From the NCBI RefSeq assembly GCF_016482825.1, contig NZ_JAEMNV010000003.1, forward strand, positions 124,001 through 188,000: a stretch of DNA of 64,000 bases, in the 5' to 3' direction. The stretch is from Antrihabitans stalagmiti (GTDB taxonomy: Bacteria > Actinomycetota > Actinomycetes > Mycobacteriales > Mycobacteriaceae). The translations under genes were made by a program, and so were the position numbers. Of this stretch, positions 8,034 through 16,011 are shown piece after piece (within the stretch, counting starts at the first letter, position 1; every line of letters begins with the position of its first letter). A model generated the notes under the pieces. It saw only the letters and a list, made by a program, of their open reading frames with translations, was not told the DNA's origin and did no database searches.

Positions 8034-9278
8034 TCAGTTCTCCTGACTTTGCGTGAGCTGCAGGAAGGTGTCCCGTCGTTGCCGTCGATGACTCCGCTCC
8101 TGCGCGGTCGCGTTGCCTGCCAGCGATTCATCCAAGGCCGCAACCGCTTCCGTGTACCTCTGCTCACGAGCGAGCAGTTCCGCGCGTACCGCATGGAGTC
8201 GTGGACTCGACGCAAGCCCGTCGAGCGCTGTCAAACCGACTGTGGCTCCGGATGTTTCGGCCACTGCCACCGCCCGACCCAGTCGAGCGGCCTCACTCGG
8301 AGCGATCGACAGCAGCAGATCGTAGAGCCGCACGATCTCCGACCAGTCGGTTGCCTCGTAGCTGGAAGCGCGAGTGTGCTCCGCGGCGATAGCGGCCTGA
8401 AGCTGGTATGGATCAGCCTGACGCGCGGTGCGAAGGAGTGAGTCGTTCAGCAGCGCGATACCTCGGGCGATGGCAACACCGTCCCATCGAGTCCGGTCGG
8501 CGCTGTCGAGCGTCACGACGTCGCCGTAGTCGTCCAGACGCGTCGATCGGCGCGCTTCGGTGAGTAGTAGCAACGCCAAAACGGCTGCAGGCATTGGCTG
8601 TTCGGGAAGCAGATCGTAGAGGAGCTCGGCGAGACGTACGGCCTCCGCGCAGGCGTCCACGTCGAATGCGAAATCGCCCTCCAACGGGGCGTGACCCGCG
8701 GTGTAGAGGCTGTGCACCACGCCGCACACGGCGGGCAAGCGATCTGCAAGGTCGTGCTCTGCCGGTATCCGATAGGGAATATTCGCCGCCGCGATCTTTT
8801 GTCGACCGCGCGTAAGTCGTTTGTCAACAGCAACTTCGGTGGTCAGCAGCACGCCGGCAATCTGCGCGGGCGACAGACCGCACAGCGTTCGCAGTGCAAG
8901 TGCGATTCTGGTCGGCGGGGACAGAGCGGGGTGGCAGGAGGTGAAGATCAGCCGTAGCAGGTCGTCGTGCACGACGGACTCCTGTGGCAGGTCTGGTGTC
9001 TCGAGTTCGCGTAGGCGAAGTGCGTCGAGTTCCTTGTCCGGTCTGGCCCGCTCGCGTCGGAGAATATCGATCGCCTTTCGTCGCGCGGCGACGGTGAGCC
9101 ACGCCCTCGGCTCCGGCGGTACTCCATGCGTCGGCCAGGTCGTGAGGGCAACGAGACTCGCTTCCTGGACCGCGTCTTCGGCGATCTGCACGTCGCCGAC
9201 GGTCCGAATCAAGGTCGCCAGAATGCGAGCACCCTCGACCCGGATCGTCTGTGCGAGCGCGATTTGTTCTGCTGCCAC
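8034..9278 (-). CDS. ECF sigma factor with long C-terminal extension (ECF42-like)
   Basis: 414 residues from GTG 9278. Sigma region 2 covers about residues 8-75 (AEDAVQEASLVALTTWP, PEPRAWLTVAARRKAIDILRR), region 4 about 105-160 (LRTLCGLSPAQIAGVLLTTEVAVDKRLTRGRQKI). The remaining roughly 240 residues form a helical, TPR-like extension (VLALLLLTEARRSTRLDD, ending in YTEAVAALDESLAG). This architecture and the adjacent DGPF/YCII gene match the ECF42 group, where the extension rather than a classical membrane anti-sigma factor is thought to control activity. No anti-sigma gene is visible nearby. Probably regulates the neighbouring dgpf gene and itself. Confidence 0.9.
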   Translation of the reverse strand: MAAEQIALAQTIRVEGARILATLIRTVGDVQIAEDAVQEASLVALTTWPTHGVPPEPRAWLTVAARRKAIDILRRERARPDKELDALRLRELETPDLPQESVVHDDLLRLIFTSCHPALSPPTRIALALRTLCGLSPAQIAGVLLTTEVAVDKRLTRGRQKIAAANIPYRIPAEHDLADRLPAVCGVVHSLYTAGHAPLEGDFAFDVDACAEAVRLAELLYDLLPEQPMPAAVLALLLLTEARRSTRLDDYGDVVTLDSADRTRWDGVAIARGIALLNDSLLRTARQADPYQLQAAIAAEHTRASSYEATDWSEIVRLYDLLLSIAPSEAARLGRAVAVAETSGATVGLTALDGLASSPRLHAVRAELLAREQRYTEAVAALDESLAGNATAQERSHRRQRRDTFLQLTQSQEN

Positions 9279-9284
9279 GGCGAT

Positions 9285-9635
9285 TCAGTTGGCTGCTAGG
9301 ACCGGGCGGACTTCGATGGCTCCGACGCCCCAGGCAGCGGGCAACTTGGCTGCGATCGCGATCGCATCGTCCAGGTCCGCGGCTTCGATCAGGTAGTAGC
9401 CGGTCAACGCTTCTTTTGTCTCGGCGTACGGTCCGTCGGTGGTGATGACGTTTCCACCGCGCGCGCCTTCGACGCGGACGACAGTCGCTGTGCTGGTCGG
9501 ATGCAGGACGGCGGCAGCCTTGATGCTTGCGGCGTTGTCCTTTGCGAACTGCACGTATTCGGCCAGCTCAGCTGCTTGTTCGGGGGCGAACCAATCCACG
9601 TCCGCCGTGTAGGTCAATGCGAGGTACTGCGGCAA
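9285..9635 (-). CDS. YCII-related DGPF-family protein
   Basis: 116 residues from a TTG start at 9635 preceded by GAAGGAG at proper spacing. The signature DGPYAETKEALTGYYLIEA is the family's DGPF motif, with Tyr in place of Phe. PQYLALTYTADVDW at the start and WGVGAIEVRPVLAAN at the end match the usual family length and ends. DGPF proteins are the regular partners of ECF42 sigma factors; their biochemical role is unsettled. The sigma gene starts 6 bp downstream, so the two are co-transcribed. Confidence 0.88.
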   Translation of the reverse strand: MPQYLALTYTADVDWFAPEQAAELAEYVQFAKDNAASIKAAAVLHPTSTATVVRVEGARGGNVITTDGPYAETKEALTGYYLIEAADLDDAIAIAAKLPAAWGVGAIEVRPVLAAN

Positions 9636-9788
9636 CGGATTCTCCTTCGTCGACTGTCAGGTTCCAGTTTGGTCCCTCGGCAAAGGAACGAACGGGCGGA
9701 CGCGACGAGGACATTTTCTGTTTGTGCATTTGCGCGTGACCTAGCGCGGAATTCATAGAAAGTGCACACCCAGGGTTGCTTGCAATCC

Positions 9789-9805
9789 GCTAGCGGGCAG
9801 CTAGC
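9789..9805. repeat. Short inverted repeat in the divergent DGPF / small-membrane-protein region
   Basis: GCTAGC, GGGCA, GCTAGC: two identical self-complementary hexamers with a 5-nt centre, about 60 bp before the 55-residue ORF and 150 bp before the DGPF start. It could be an operator or small hairpin. The rest of 9636-9865 shows no other clear structure. Confidence 0.35.
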
Positions 9806-9865
9806 ATGGAAGAAGATGCGCACATTCGCATGTGATCTGGACCTCGCGTCCGGAGCGGAGAGGCA

Positions 9866-10033
9866 ATGTTCTACCTGCTGATAGCAGCCGCAATCGTGGT
9901 CGCCTCGATCGTGGGGGGCCTGGCGCTTCCGGCTGCAATGACGTGGTGGATAAGCCGAGGCATGACAGCGGCCGCTACTCGCGCTCTCGCCGAGGATTCG
10001 ATGAACGACGAGCTCGTCGACAAGGCGGCCTGA
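9866..10033 (+). CDS. Small single-pass membrane protein (55 aa)
   Basis: ATG 9866 is preceded by GGAGAGG at good spacing. The product starts FYLLIAAAIVVASIVGGLAL, one hydrophobic membrane segment, followed by PAAMTWWISRGMTAAATRALAED and an acidic tail ending VDKAA. Real-gene arguments are the RBS, the membrane-then-charged-tail layout and the fit between divergent and convergent neighbours. No family is recognised. It is convergent with the TetR at 10059-10694. Confidence 0.6.
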   Translation: MFYLLIAAAIVVASIVGGLALPAAMTWWISRGMTAAATRALAEDSMNDELVDKAA

Positions 10034-10058
10034 CCGCCTGCCGAGCGCGTACCACTTG

Positions 10059-10694
10059 TCACCTGCTCGCGACGGCGCTGTCCTGAAGCTTGGTCTTCCA
10101 GAGCTTGATGGTTTCGGTGAAGCCGAACGACGACTCGTTCACGGTCGCGATTCCCGTCGCGCGACCGACTGCGAGCCCACTGCCGAGCGAAAGCATCGAA
10201 ATCGTTGCAACATCGGTCATTTCGAGGAACGAACCATCGTCTACCGCTCCGAAATTTTCGATGATAATGCTGCCGACCACCGACTTGATCAGGCCGACGT
10301 ATTCCAGCATCGATGCTCGCTGTGCAGGATCGCGCCATGCCGCGAGCATGTACTCGGCTACGAGGAACGTGAGATCGTGCTGACTGGTCAGCGTCTCCCA
10401 CCACTCGGTGAGCAGGTCGAGCTTGGCGTCGAGTGAGCTTGCGGTAGCGAGGGATATTCCGAGGTCGGTGAACGACTTCAGGTAGCGACGTCGGATGACT
10501 TCCAGGCACAGGGCGTCTTTGCTTGCGAAGTTCCCGTAGATGGAGCCTTGGGTCCGCACCGCCTTCGACGCGATCTGCGCGACCGTAGTTGCGTGAAAGC
10601 CGTTGGCAATGAACAACTCCTCGGCGGTCTGCAGGATCAGTTCGCGAGTCTGCTCTTGCGCTTCGGCTCTGCTGATCGGCTTCGGACTGCTCAT
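10059..10694 (-). CDS. TetR-family regulator, divergent from the BVMO operon
   Basis: 211 residues from ATG 10694 with GGAAGAG upstream. The HTH reads HATTVAQIASKAVRTQGSIYGNFASKDALC, near residues 30-60. The ligand-binding half is generic (WWETLTSQHDLTFLVAEYMLAAWRDPAQRASMLEYV). It is a paralogue of the TetR at 43953-44597, which has HATSVAQIGANAGRTPGSIYGNF in the same position. Divergent placement makes it the likely repressor of the seven-gene operon that starts at 10908. Confidence 0.9.
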   Translation of the reverse strand: MSSPKPISRAEAQEQTRELILQTAEELFIANGFHATTVAQIASKAVRTQGSIYGNFASKDALCLEVIRRRYLKSFTDLGISLATASSLDAKLDLLTEWWETLTSQHDLTFLVAEYMLAAWRDPAQRASMLEYVGLIKSVVGSIIIENFGAVDDGSFLEMTDVATISMLSLGSGLAVGRATGIATVNESSFGFTETIKLWKTKLQDSAVASR

Positions 10695-10786
10695 TTTGTC
10701 ACTCTTCCCCTCCGTGCGGTTCGGCGCCGGACGTAGGGACAACCGCAGGTAACCAGGAACGCATCGACTTCTCCGATAGCAATGCT

Positions 10787-10856
10787 ACACAGATTGCATC
10801 CAAGATTCCATGGGTATTGGGGTAGCAAAACAATTCAAATTGCATTACTATTCTGA
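10787..10856. promoter_or_regulatory. AT-rich divergent promoter region with candidate operator elements
   Basis: Against the GC-rich background this stretch is AT-rich and holds ACAGATTGCA near 10791-10802 and the dyad CAATTCAAATTG near 10831-10842 (5-bp arms, 2-nt centre). The ACAGATTGCA element recurs in inverse orientation upstream of the paralogous TetR at 43953. It is the natural location for promoters of the TetR (minus) and esterase-BVMO operon (plus). Confidence 0.4.
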
Positions 10857-10907
10857 CCAGCCGAGGTTGCCCTTCGGCACGACACTTCAACGACGAAGGA
10901 GCCGGAG

Positions 10908-11873
10908 ATGGCGGCAATATCGCACCATCCCGTGACCAGCTGGCAAGCTCGGCTCATCGGACGCGGTATGCGAATTGCGGTTCGACCGCTGCTCACGCAC
11001 GCCCCGCTGACGGATTGGACCATGGCTCGACTGCGCTGGGCGGATCTGGCGGGAAGCGCGCTGGCTCTGCCCGAGGGCGCTACCGCAATCCGGCGTAGCT
11101 TCGGTGAGTTCGATGCTGAACTCGTCACGGGCGCAGGTGTATCCGACTCCGCGCCGTCGATAGTCATCTACTTTCACGGCGGCGCATTCGTTATGGGCGG
11201 TCTTCGTTCGCACCGGAGACTCGTCTCTCGGATCTCGTCGGCCGCGGGTTCACCTGTACTGCAGGTGAATTACCGCCAGCTTCCTGCAGTGACACTCGAG
11301 CACACCGTCGACGATTGTCTCCGCGTCTACCGCGAACTCCTCGACGACGGGTATCCGGCAAGTCGGATCGCCTTCGCAGGCGACTCAGCGGGCGGCTATC
11401 TCGTCTTCGCCGTCGCGCACGCTGCGATGGCGCAGGGTTTGCCGGTGCCGGCTGCCATCGCGGCGCTCTCGCCCTGGGTCGACCTGACCTGCAAGTACAG
11501 CACCGATCATCCGAATGCTCGAACCGACAGCTACCTTCCCATTCGGCAACTTTCTGCGATCGGGAAACGGCTTGCGCCAGCCGGCGACCCACTGCTCGCC
11601 CTGCTGGAAGCCGACCTCGCGCGCATGCCTCCGACCTTGATCCAGGTCGGCTCGACGGAGGTGCTCCGATCCGACGCCGAGCTTATGACCGATCGGCTTT
11701 CTTCGGCGGGAGTGCAAGTAGCACTGCAGATCTGGGATCGCCAGATACACGTATTTCAAGCAACCGCAGACGTGGTTCCCGAGGCGAACGCCGCAATCGG
11801 CGAGCTCGGTCGCTTCATCCACGAGAAGCTCGCCGGACCCTTGCGCACCGTGAACAAGAAAGTAGCCACATGA
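10908..11873 (+). CDS. Alpha/beta hydrolase, HSL-type esterase/lipase
   Basis: 321 residues from ATG 10908 with GAAGGAG upstream. The oxyanion-hole motif HGGAFVMGG and nucleophile elbow GDSAGGY mark the hormone-sensitive-lipase family (alpha/beta hydrolase_3). The catalytic Asp is in the SDAELMTDRL region and His in RQIHVFQA. First gene of the BVMO operon, joined to the next gene by a 4-bp ATGA overlap. A good candidate to hydrolyse the ester or lactone produced by the downstream BVMOs, as LipR is paired with MymA in mycobacteria (context inference). Confidence 0.9.
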   Translation: MAAISHHPVTSWQARLIGRGMRIAVRPLLTHAPLTDWTMARLRWADLAGSALALPEGATAIRRSFGEFDAELVTGAGVSDSAPSIVIYFHGGAFVMGGLRSHRRLVSRISSAAGSPVLQVNYRQLPAVTLEHTVDDCLRVYRELLDDGYPASRIAFAGDSAGGYLVFAVAHAAMAQGLPVPAAIAALSPWVDLTCKYSTDHPNARTDSYLPIRQLSAIGKRLAPAGDPLLALLEADLARMPPTLIQVGSTEVLRSDAELMTDRLSSAGVQVALQIWDRQIHVFQATADVVPEANAAIGELGRFIHEKLAGPLRTVNKKVAT

Positions 11874-13477
11874 CGAAACTCCGTACCGACGCAGCTCCGA
11901 ACGCTCGCAGCTCGGCGACTCCTTCGCCCGATCACCAGACGGTCATCATCGGAGCCGGCCCAGGAGGTATCTGCGCCGGAGTCAGGCTCAAGCAGAACGA
12001 CCTCGACGACTTCGTCATCCTGGAACGGGCAAACGAGGTCGGCGGAAGTTGGCGTGACAACGACTATCCGGGAATCGGCGTCGATGTCCCCGGTGTCACC
12101 TACCAGTACTCGTTCGCGCGAAATGCCAAGTGGTCTAGGCTCTTTCCGAAGGGAGCCGAGGTAAAGGCCTACCATCAGGACGTTGCAGAACGCTTCGGTC
12201 TGATGCCGCACCTGCGCTTCGGAGTGACAGTCGTGCGAGAGGTCTGGGACGAGACCAACCAAGTGTGGGCAATCCACACCGCCGACGGCGAGATTGTCAC
12301 TGCACGATTCCTCATCTCCGCGGTGGGTGCCTACATCGTCGCCAAGGAGGATCCCGGGATCGCCGGATTCGCGGATTTCGCGGGCAAGATATTGCGTCCG
12401 ACCGACTGGGATCACAACTACGACCTCACCGGTAAGCGCGTTGCCGTGATCGGTACCGGCGCGAGTTCCGTTCAGATCACCCCTGCCATTGCTCCCGAAG
12501 TGGCGCACCTCGATGTGTACCAGCGGACCCCGGTCTGGTGTGTGCCCAAGCCGGACCTCGCGATGCGCCCGTGGATGCAGAAATTTCTCGGAATCCCCGG
12601 CGTAGGTGCGGGATTGAGCGGTGTATCGCTTGCCGCGGTCGACGTCGTGCTGCGGTCCATCATCTATACACCGCCCGCTGTGTTCGGTCCGGCGGCGCGC
12701 GGATTCGACGCTGCCGCGCGGGCCGCATATCGCTCCTATCTCCGACGAACCGTTGTCGACGAAGCGGATCGTGAGGCCCTGGCTCCGAAGTACGGCCTGC
12801 TCGGCAAGCGCCCGACGACGTCGAACCTGTTCCTGCAGGCGTTCAATCGCGACAACGTCGATCTCGTCACCACTCCGATCGCCAGGATCACCGCCGACGC
12901 GATCGAGACCGACGATGGCGTCACCCATCCGATCGACGCCCTCGTCGTAGCTACCGGATACGAACTGTTCTCCGATCCCGAGAGCTACCGCACCGGAACG
13001 ATAGTCGGCCGTGACGGGTTCGACCTGGGAGACTTCTACGCAGAGAATCATCTGCAGGCCTACGAAAGCGTCGCTGTTCCGGGGTTGCCGAACCGTTGGA
13101 TGCTTGTCGGACCCTACTCGTGGACCGGAACCGGGTGGCACGCGCTTGTGGAGATCAGTGCAGGCCACGCCGTTCACGTCATTGCGGAGGCGATTCGACG
13201 TGACAAGTTGGACGTCGAGGTCTCGGCGGCGGCGCACAGCAAGTACCACAACATGATTCGCAAACAGGGACGCAACGTCCAGTACTACTTCAACACGATC
13301 AACAAGGGTCTTCGAACCTACTACGTCAACTCGCAGGGCGATATGCCGTACATCCGTCCCACGTCGTTGTTGAGTGCGCGGCGCGCGAGCAAGCATGTTC
13401 GCTTCGACGACTACGAGTTTGCGGATACCGCTGCGACGTCGACGAGCGAGCGCGACACAGCGAAGGCGAGTGCCTGA
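11870..13477 (+). CDS. BVMO-like flavin monooxygenase with Arg replacing the fingerprint His
   Basis: 535 residues from ATG 11870. FAD-binding GAGPGG at 28-33 and NADPH-binding GTGASS at 195-200, in the arrangement of class B flavin monooxygenases. The fingerprint FxGxxxHxxxW[PD] is present at 170-181 as FAGKILRPTDWD: everything fits except the central His, which is Arg176 (CGT at 12395-12397, one transition from CAT). The two other BVMO-like proteins in the window keep the His. The enzyme may therefore have altered oxygenation chemistry or act as an oxidase or N/S-monooxygenase; a sequencing error is unlikely but possible. Starts by ATGA overlap with the esterase; its stop overlaps the next ATG by 1 nt. 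Confidence 0.88.
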   Translation: MTKLRTDAAPNARSSATPSPDHQTVIIGAGPGGICAGVRLKQNDLDDFVILERANEVGGSWRDNDYPGIGVDVPGVTYQYSFARNAKWSRLFPKGAEVKAYHQDVAERFGLMPHLRFGVTVVREVWDETNQVWAIHTADGEIVTARFLISAVGAYIVAKEDPGIAGFADFAGKILRPTDWDHNYDLTGKRVAVIGTGASSVQITPAIAPEVAHLDVYQRTPVWCVPKPDLAMRPWMQKFLGIPGVGAGLSGVSLAAVDVVLRSIIYTPPAVFGPAARGFDAAARAAYRSYLRRTVVDEADREALAPKYGLLGKRPTTSNLFLQAFNRDNVDLVTTPIARITADAIETDDGVTHPIDALVVATGYELFSDPESYRTGTIVGRDGFDLGDFYAENHLQAYESVAVPGLPNRWMLVGPYSWTGTGWHALVEISAGHAVHVIAEAIRRDKLDVEVSAAAHSKYHNMIRKQGRNVQYYFNTINKGLRTYYVNSQGDMPYIRPTSLLSARRASKHVRFDDYEFADTAATSTSERDTAKASA

Positions 13478-15033
13478 TGGACCAAGCACCCGACACAGCG
13501 TTGCTCGATCATCAAGTGGTGATCGTCGGCGCCGGCTTCGGCGGCATCGGTGCCGCAATAGAGCTGAAGCGAGCCGGCATTGCTGACTTCGTGATAATCG
13601 ACAAAGCGACCGATATCGGTGGAACCTGGCATGCCAACACCTATCCCGGTGTTGCAGTGGATATTCCGTCGATCTACTACAGCTTTTCCTACGAACCACC
13701 CAAGAAGTGGTCACGATTCTTCGCCCCTGGCCAGGAAGTCAAGGCCTACGCAGATCAGTTGGTCGACAACTACGATCTGCGACCGCATCTTCGGCTCAAC
13801 ACGACCTTGAGTGCGATGGAATGGAACGACGCGACGCGCACCTGGACCGCGACGTTGTCCACCGGAGAGACGGTGACGTCGAGATTCGTGATCGGAGCAG
13901 TCGGCGGACTGGAACAACCCAAGTTGCCAGATATCGAGGGTGTCGACACCTTCGAAGGCAAGGCCGTCCACACCGCGCGATGGGATCACGATTACGACTA
14001 CAGCGGCAAACGAATCGCCGTCATCGGAACGGGTGCCACTGCGCTGCAATTGATCCCGGAAATTGCGCAGATCGCGGGCCAGGTGGACGTATTTCAGCGC
14101 ACGCCGATCTGGGTGGCACCGAAGCCCGACTTCGCGATGGCAGCTGCCTCTCGCACCGCACTTCGGTTTGTGCCCGGCCTACGCCGGTCCGTTCGAGCGG
14201 GTGTCGTTCTCGGTATCGACGTCGGGTTGACTGTCGCCAACTCCATGCACGACAAACTGCCTTTCGTCCTCGATGCGGCAGGTGCTGCGTTGAAGCTCTG
14301 GTACAAGTCGCAGGTGCCCGACCCCGTCTTGCGTGAGAAGCTCACGCCGACATACGCATTGGGTTGCAAGAGGCCGTCCGTATCCAATCGCTATCTCGCA
14401 ACTTTCAACCGCAGCAACGTGGAGCTGATCACCGATCCGATCACCCGTATCACCGCGACCGGCGTCGTGACCGCCGACGGTCGCGAACATCCGACGGATG
14501 TGATCGTCTACGCAACCGGCTTCAAGGTGATGGAACGTGGTGCGACACCGCCGTTTCCGCTCCTCGGTCGACACGGTGTGGATCTCAACGAATGGTGGGA
14601 CCGAAACCGGTATCAGGCATACCAGGGCGTCAGCGTTCCCGGATTCCCGAACTCTTTCCTGATCACAGGGCCGTACGGGTTTGCGGCAGGGTCGTACATC
14701 GCCATGATCGAATGCACGAGCCGGCATGCCGCGCGAGTGATCGTCGAGACGCTACGTCGCGGTGAGACGACGGCGGAGATCAAGCAGAAGCCGCACGACG
14801 ACTACTACGCACTGTGCCGCAAGCGTGGAGACGGGTCGTTGTGGCACAGCGGATCCTGCGCTGGTTCGAACACGTACTACCTCAACTATCAGGGTGACCC
14901 GGCGCCTATCCGGCTGTCGACCCACGCCGAGATGTGGTGGGGCAATAAACATTTCCCTCTCGACAACTACCAGTACTCGACGACAGCCTCGTCCAACACC
15001 GTGTCGAGAACACTTACGAGCGGGACGGTGTGA
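13477..15033 (+). CDS. Baeyer-Villiger-type flavin monooxygenase
   Basis: 518 residues. GAGFGG at 18-23 binds FAD, the complete fingerprint FEGKAVHTARWD is at 159-170, and GTGATA at 184-189 binds NADPH. DIGGTWHANTYPGVAVDIPS is the usual class B stretch after the first Rossmann motif. Predicted to insert oxygen next to a ketone carbonyl, giving an ester or lactone; substrate unknown. Starts with a 1-nt TGATG overlap with the preceding BVMO-like gene. It resembles the BVMO at 35946-37523 more than its direct neighbour (for example shared NTYPGVAVDIPS and CAGSNTYY). Confidence 0.92.
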   Translation: MDQAPDTALLDHQVVIVGAGFGGIGAAIELKRAGIADFVIIDKATDIGGTWHANTYPGVAVDIPSIYYSFSYEPPKKWSRFFAPGQEVKAYADQLVDNYDLRPHLRLNTTLSAMEWNDATRTWTATLSTGETVTSRFVIGAVGGLEQPKLPDIEGVDTFEGKAVHTARWDHDYDYSGKRIAVIGTGATALQLIPEIAQIAGQVDVFQRTPIWVAPKPDFAMAAASRTALRFVPGLRRSVRAGVVLGIDVGLTVANSMHDKLPFVLDAAGAALKLWYKSQVPDPVLREKLTPTYALGCKRPSVSNRYLATFNRSNVELITDPITRITATGVVTADGREHPTDVIVYATGFKVMERGATPPFPLLGRHGVDLNEWWDRNRYQAYQGVSVPGFPNSFLITGPYGFAAGSYIAMIECTSRHAARVIVETLRRGETTAEIKQKPHDDYYALCRKRGDGSLWHSGSCAGSNTYYLNYQGDPAPIRLSTHAEMWWGNKHFPLDNYQYSTTASSNTVSRTLTSGTV

Positions 15034-15034
15034 C

Positions 15035-15259
15035 GTGTTCGATCCCAAGCAGTCCACGACATCGGACCTGGGCGACGTCCTCGGTCACGACCTGCCGGTG
15101 CTCGCTCAGTTGACCAGCGAGCAGAGTGCAGACCTCGTCGCTCTCATAAGACAGACCCGCACCAGTCAGCAGAACGCGCTCGATATGGCGATCACCGAGG
15201 CGCTCGGCCATTTTCCGTGGGCGGTACGCGGTGCTGCCCGCAAGATTCTGTTCGGTTAG
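15035..15259 (+). CDS. Small hypothetical protein in the BVMO operon (74 aa)
   Basis: GTG at 15035, one nucleotide after the BVMO stop. The product is mostly predicted helix with an acidic start (TSDLGDVLGHDLPVLAQL), a middle LTSEQSADLVALIRQTRTSQQ and a basic end (GAARKILFG). No signal peptide or membrane segment. I recognise no family; the tight packing and codon use like its neighbours argue it is real. Confidence 0.7.
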   Translation: MFDPKQSTTSDLGDVLGHDLPVLAQLTSEQSADLVALIRQTRTSQQNALDMAITEALGHFPWAVRGAARKILFG

Positions 15260-15270
15260 GGCGCGCAGAC

Positions 15271-16011
15271 ATGACTACCGACTTGCGAACGCAAACGCAG
15301 ATCGAACTCCTCGCTGTCCTGCTCGAAACCGAACCGGCTCGGCTCGAGACCTTGGCTCCGCTCGGCGCCGACGCTGTTTACCAGCTGCGACAGCGTATTT
15401 CGGACAACTTGTTCGACTCGATGGCGGCGATGTTTCGCCGAATCAGCGCGTTGTCGCCCTTGGCCCCAACCGGCGTTGTTGTCAAAGTGGCGCACGCTGC
15501 CATCCCACCCCTCGTCGGCGGCCGCGTAGGTGGTGCCCTGGGACTCGATCACCCGGAGAAGGGCCAGGCTGTCCTCGCAAAACTGCGGCCGGCGTACATG
15601 GCGGATGCGGCGCCGTATCTCGACCCCCGTGCGGTCGCAGATCTCGCGCCGACGATCCCCGCAGAACTGTTGCTGGATGTCGCGCGAGAACTGTTGCACC
15701 GTAAAGCTTTCGCGCTCGCCGGAATGTTCCTCGAGTTCACCACACCCGAACAGATCGACGTACTCGTCGCGGGTGTGTCCGACAACGCGGGTTTGCTGCA
15801 TGCTGCGGCGCGCGTCCATCCGTCGGACAAGTTGAGCGCGATCGTTCGGCGGATCCCAGAAGTGCGTATGCGTGAAGTACTCAGCGCGGCCTCTGGATCA
15901 CGCGACCTGCACGCGGTCGCAGGGTCGGTCCTTTCTCGGATCGACGACGATCTCGCGCAGAAGTACAGGACCGAATTCGAGAACGTCAACGAGAAGGAAC
16001 GCAGTCGATGA
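15271..16011 (+). CDS. Hypothetical helical protein in the BVMO operon
   Basis: 246 residues from ATG 15271. Reads as an alpha-helical, Ala/Leu-rich soluble protein (RLETLAPLGADAVYQLRQRI, AELLLDVARELLHRKAFALAG, AAARVHPSDKLSAIVRRIPE). The segment 60-100 (SALSPLAPTGVVVKVAHAAIPPLVGGRVGGAL) is hydrophobic but contains charged residues and may be a membrane-associating patch. No recognised catalytic motif. It overlaps the next SDR by 4 bp (ATGA), so stoichiometric co-expression with the oxidoreductases is likely. Confidence 0.72.
   Translation: MTTDLRTQTQIELLAVLLETEPARLETLAPLGADAVYQLRQRISDNLFDSMAAMFRRISALSPLAPTGVVVKVAHAAIPPLVGGRVGGALGLDHPEKGQAVLAKLRPAYMADAAPYLDPRAVADLAPTIPAELLLDVARELLHRKAFALAGMFLEFTTPEQIDVLVAGVSDNAGLLHAAARVHPSDKLSAIVRRIPEVRMREVLSAASGSRDLHAVAGSVLSRIDDDLAQKYRTEFENVNEKERSR

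Noticed and set aside
13475-13479. TGATG between the two BVMO genes as a frameshift that split one gene
   Set aside because: Both products are full-length class B monooxygenases with their own FAD motifs; this is translational coupling, not a broken gene.
11756-13714. 652-residue open frame antisense to the first BVMO-like gene
   Set aside because: GC-rich antisense artefact; no RBS-based start, no domain pattern, and the plus strand holds a full flavoprotein.
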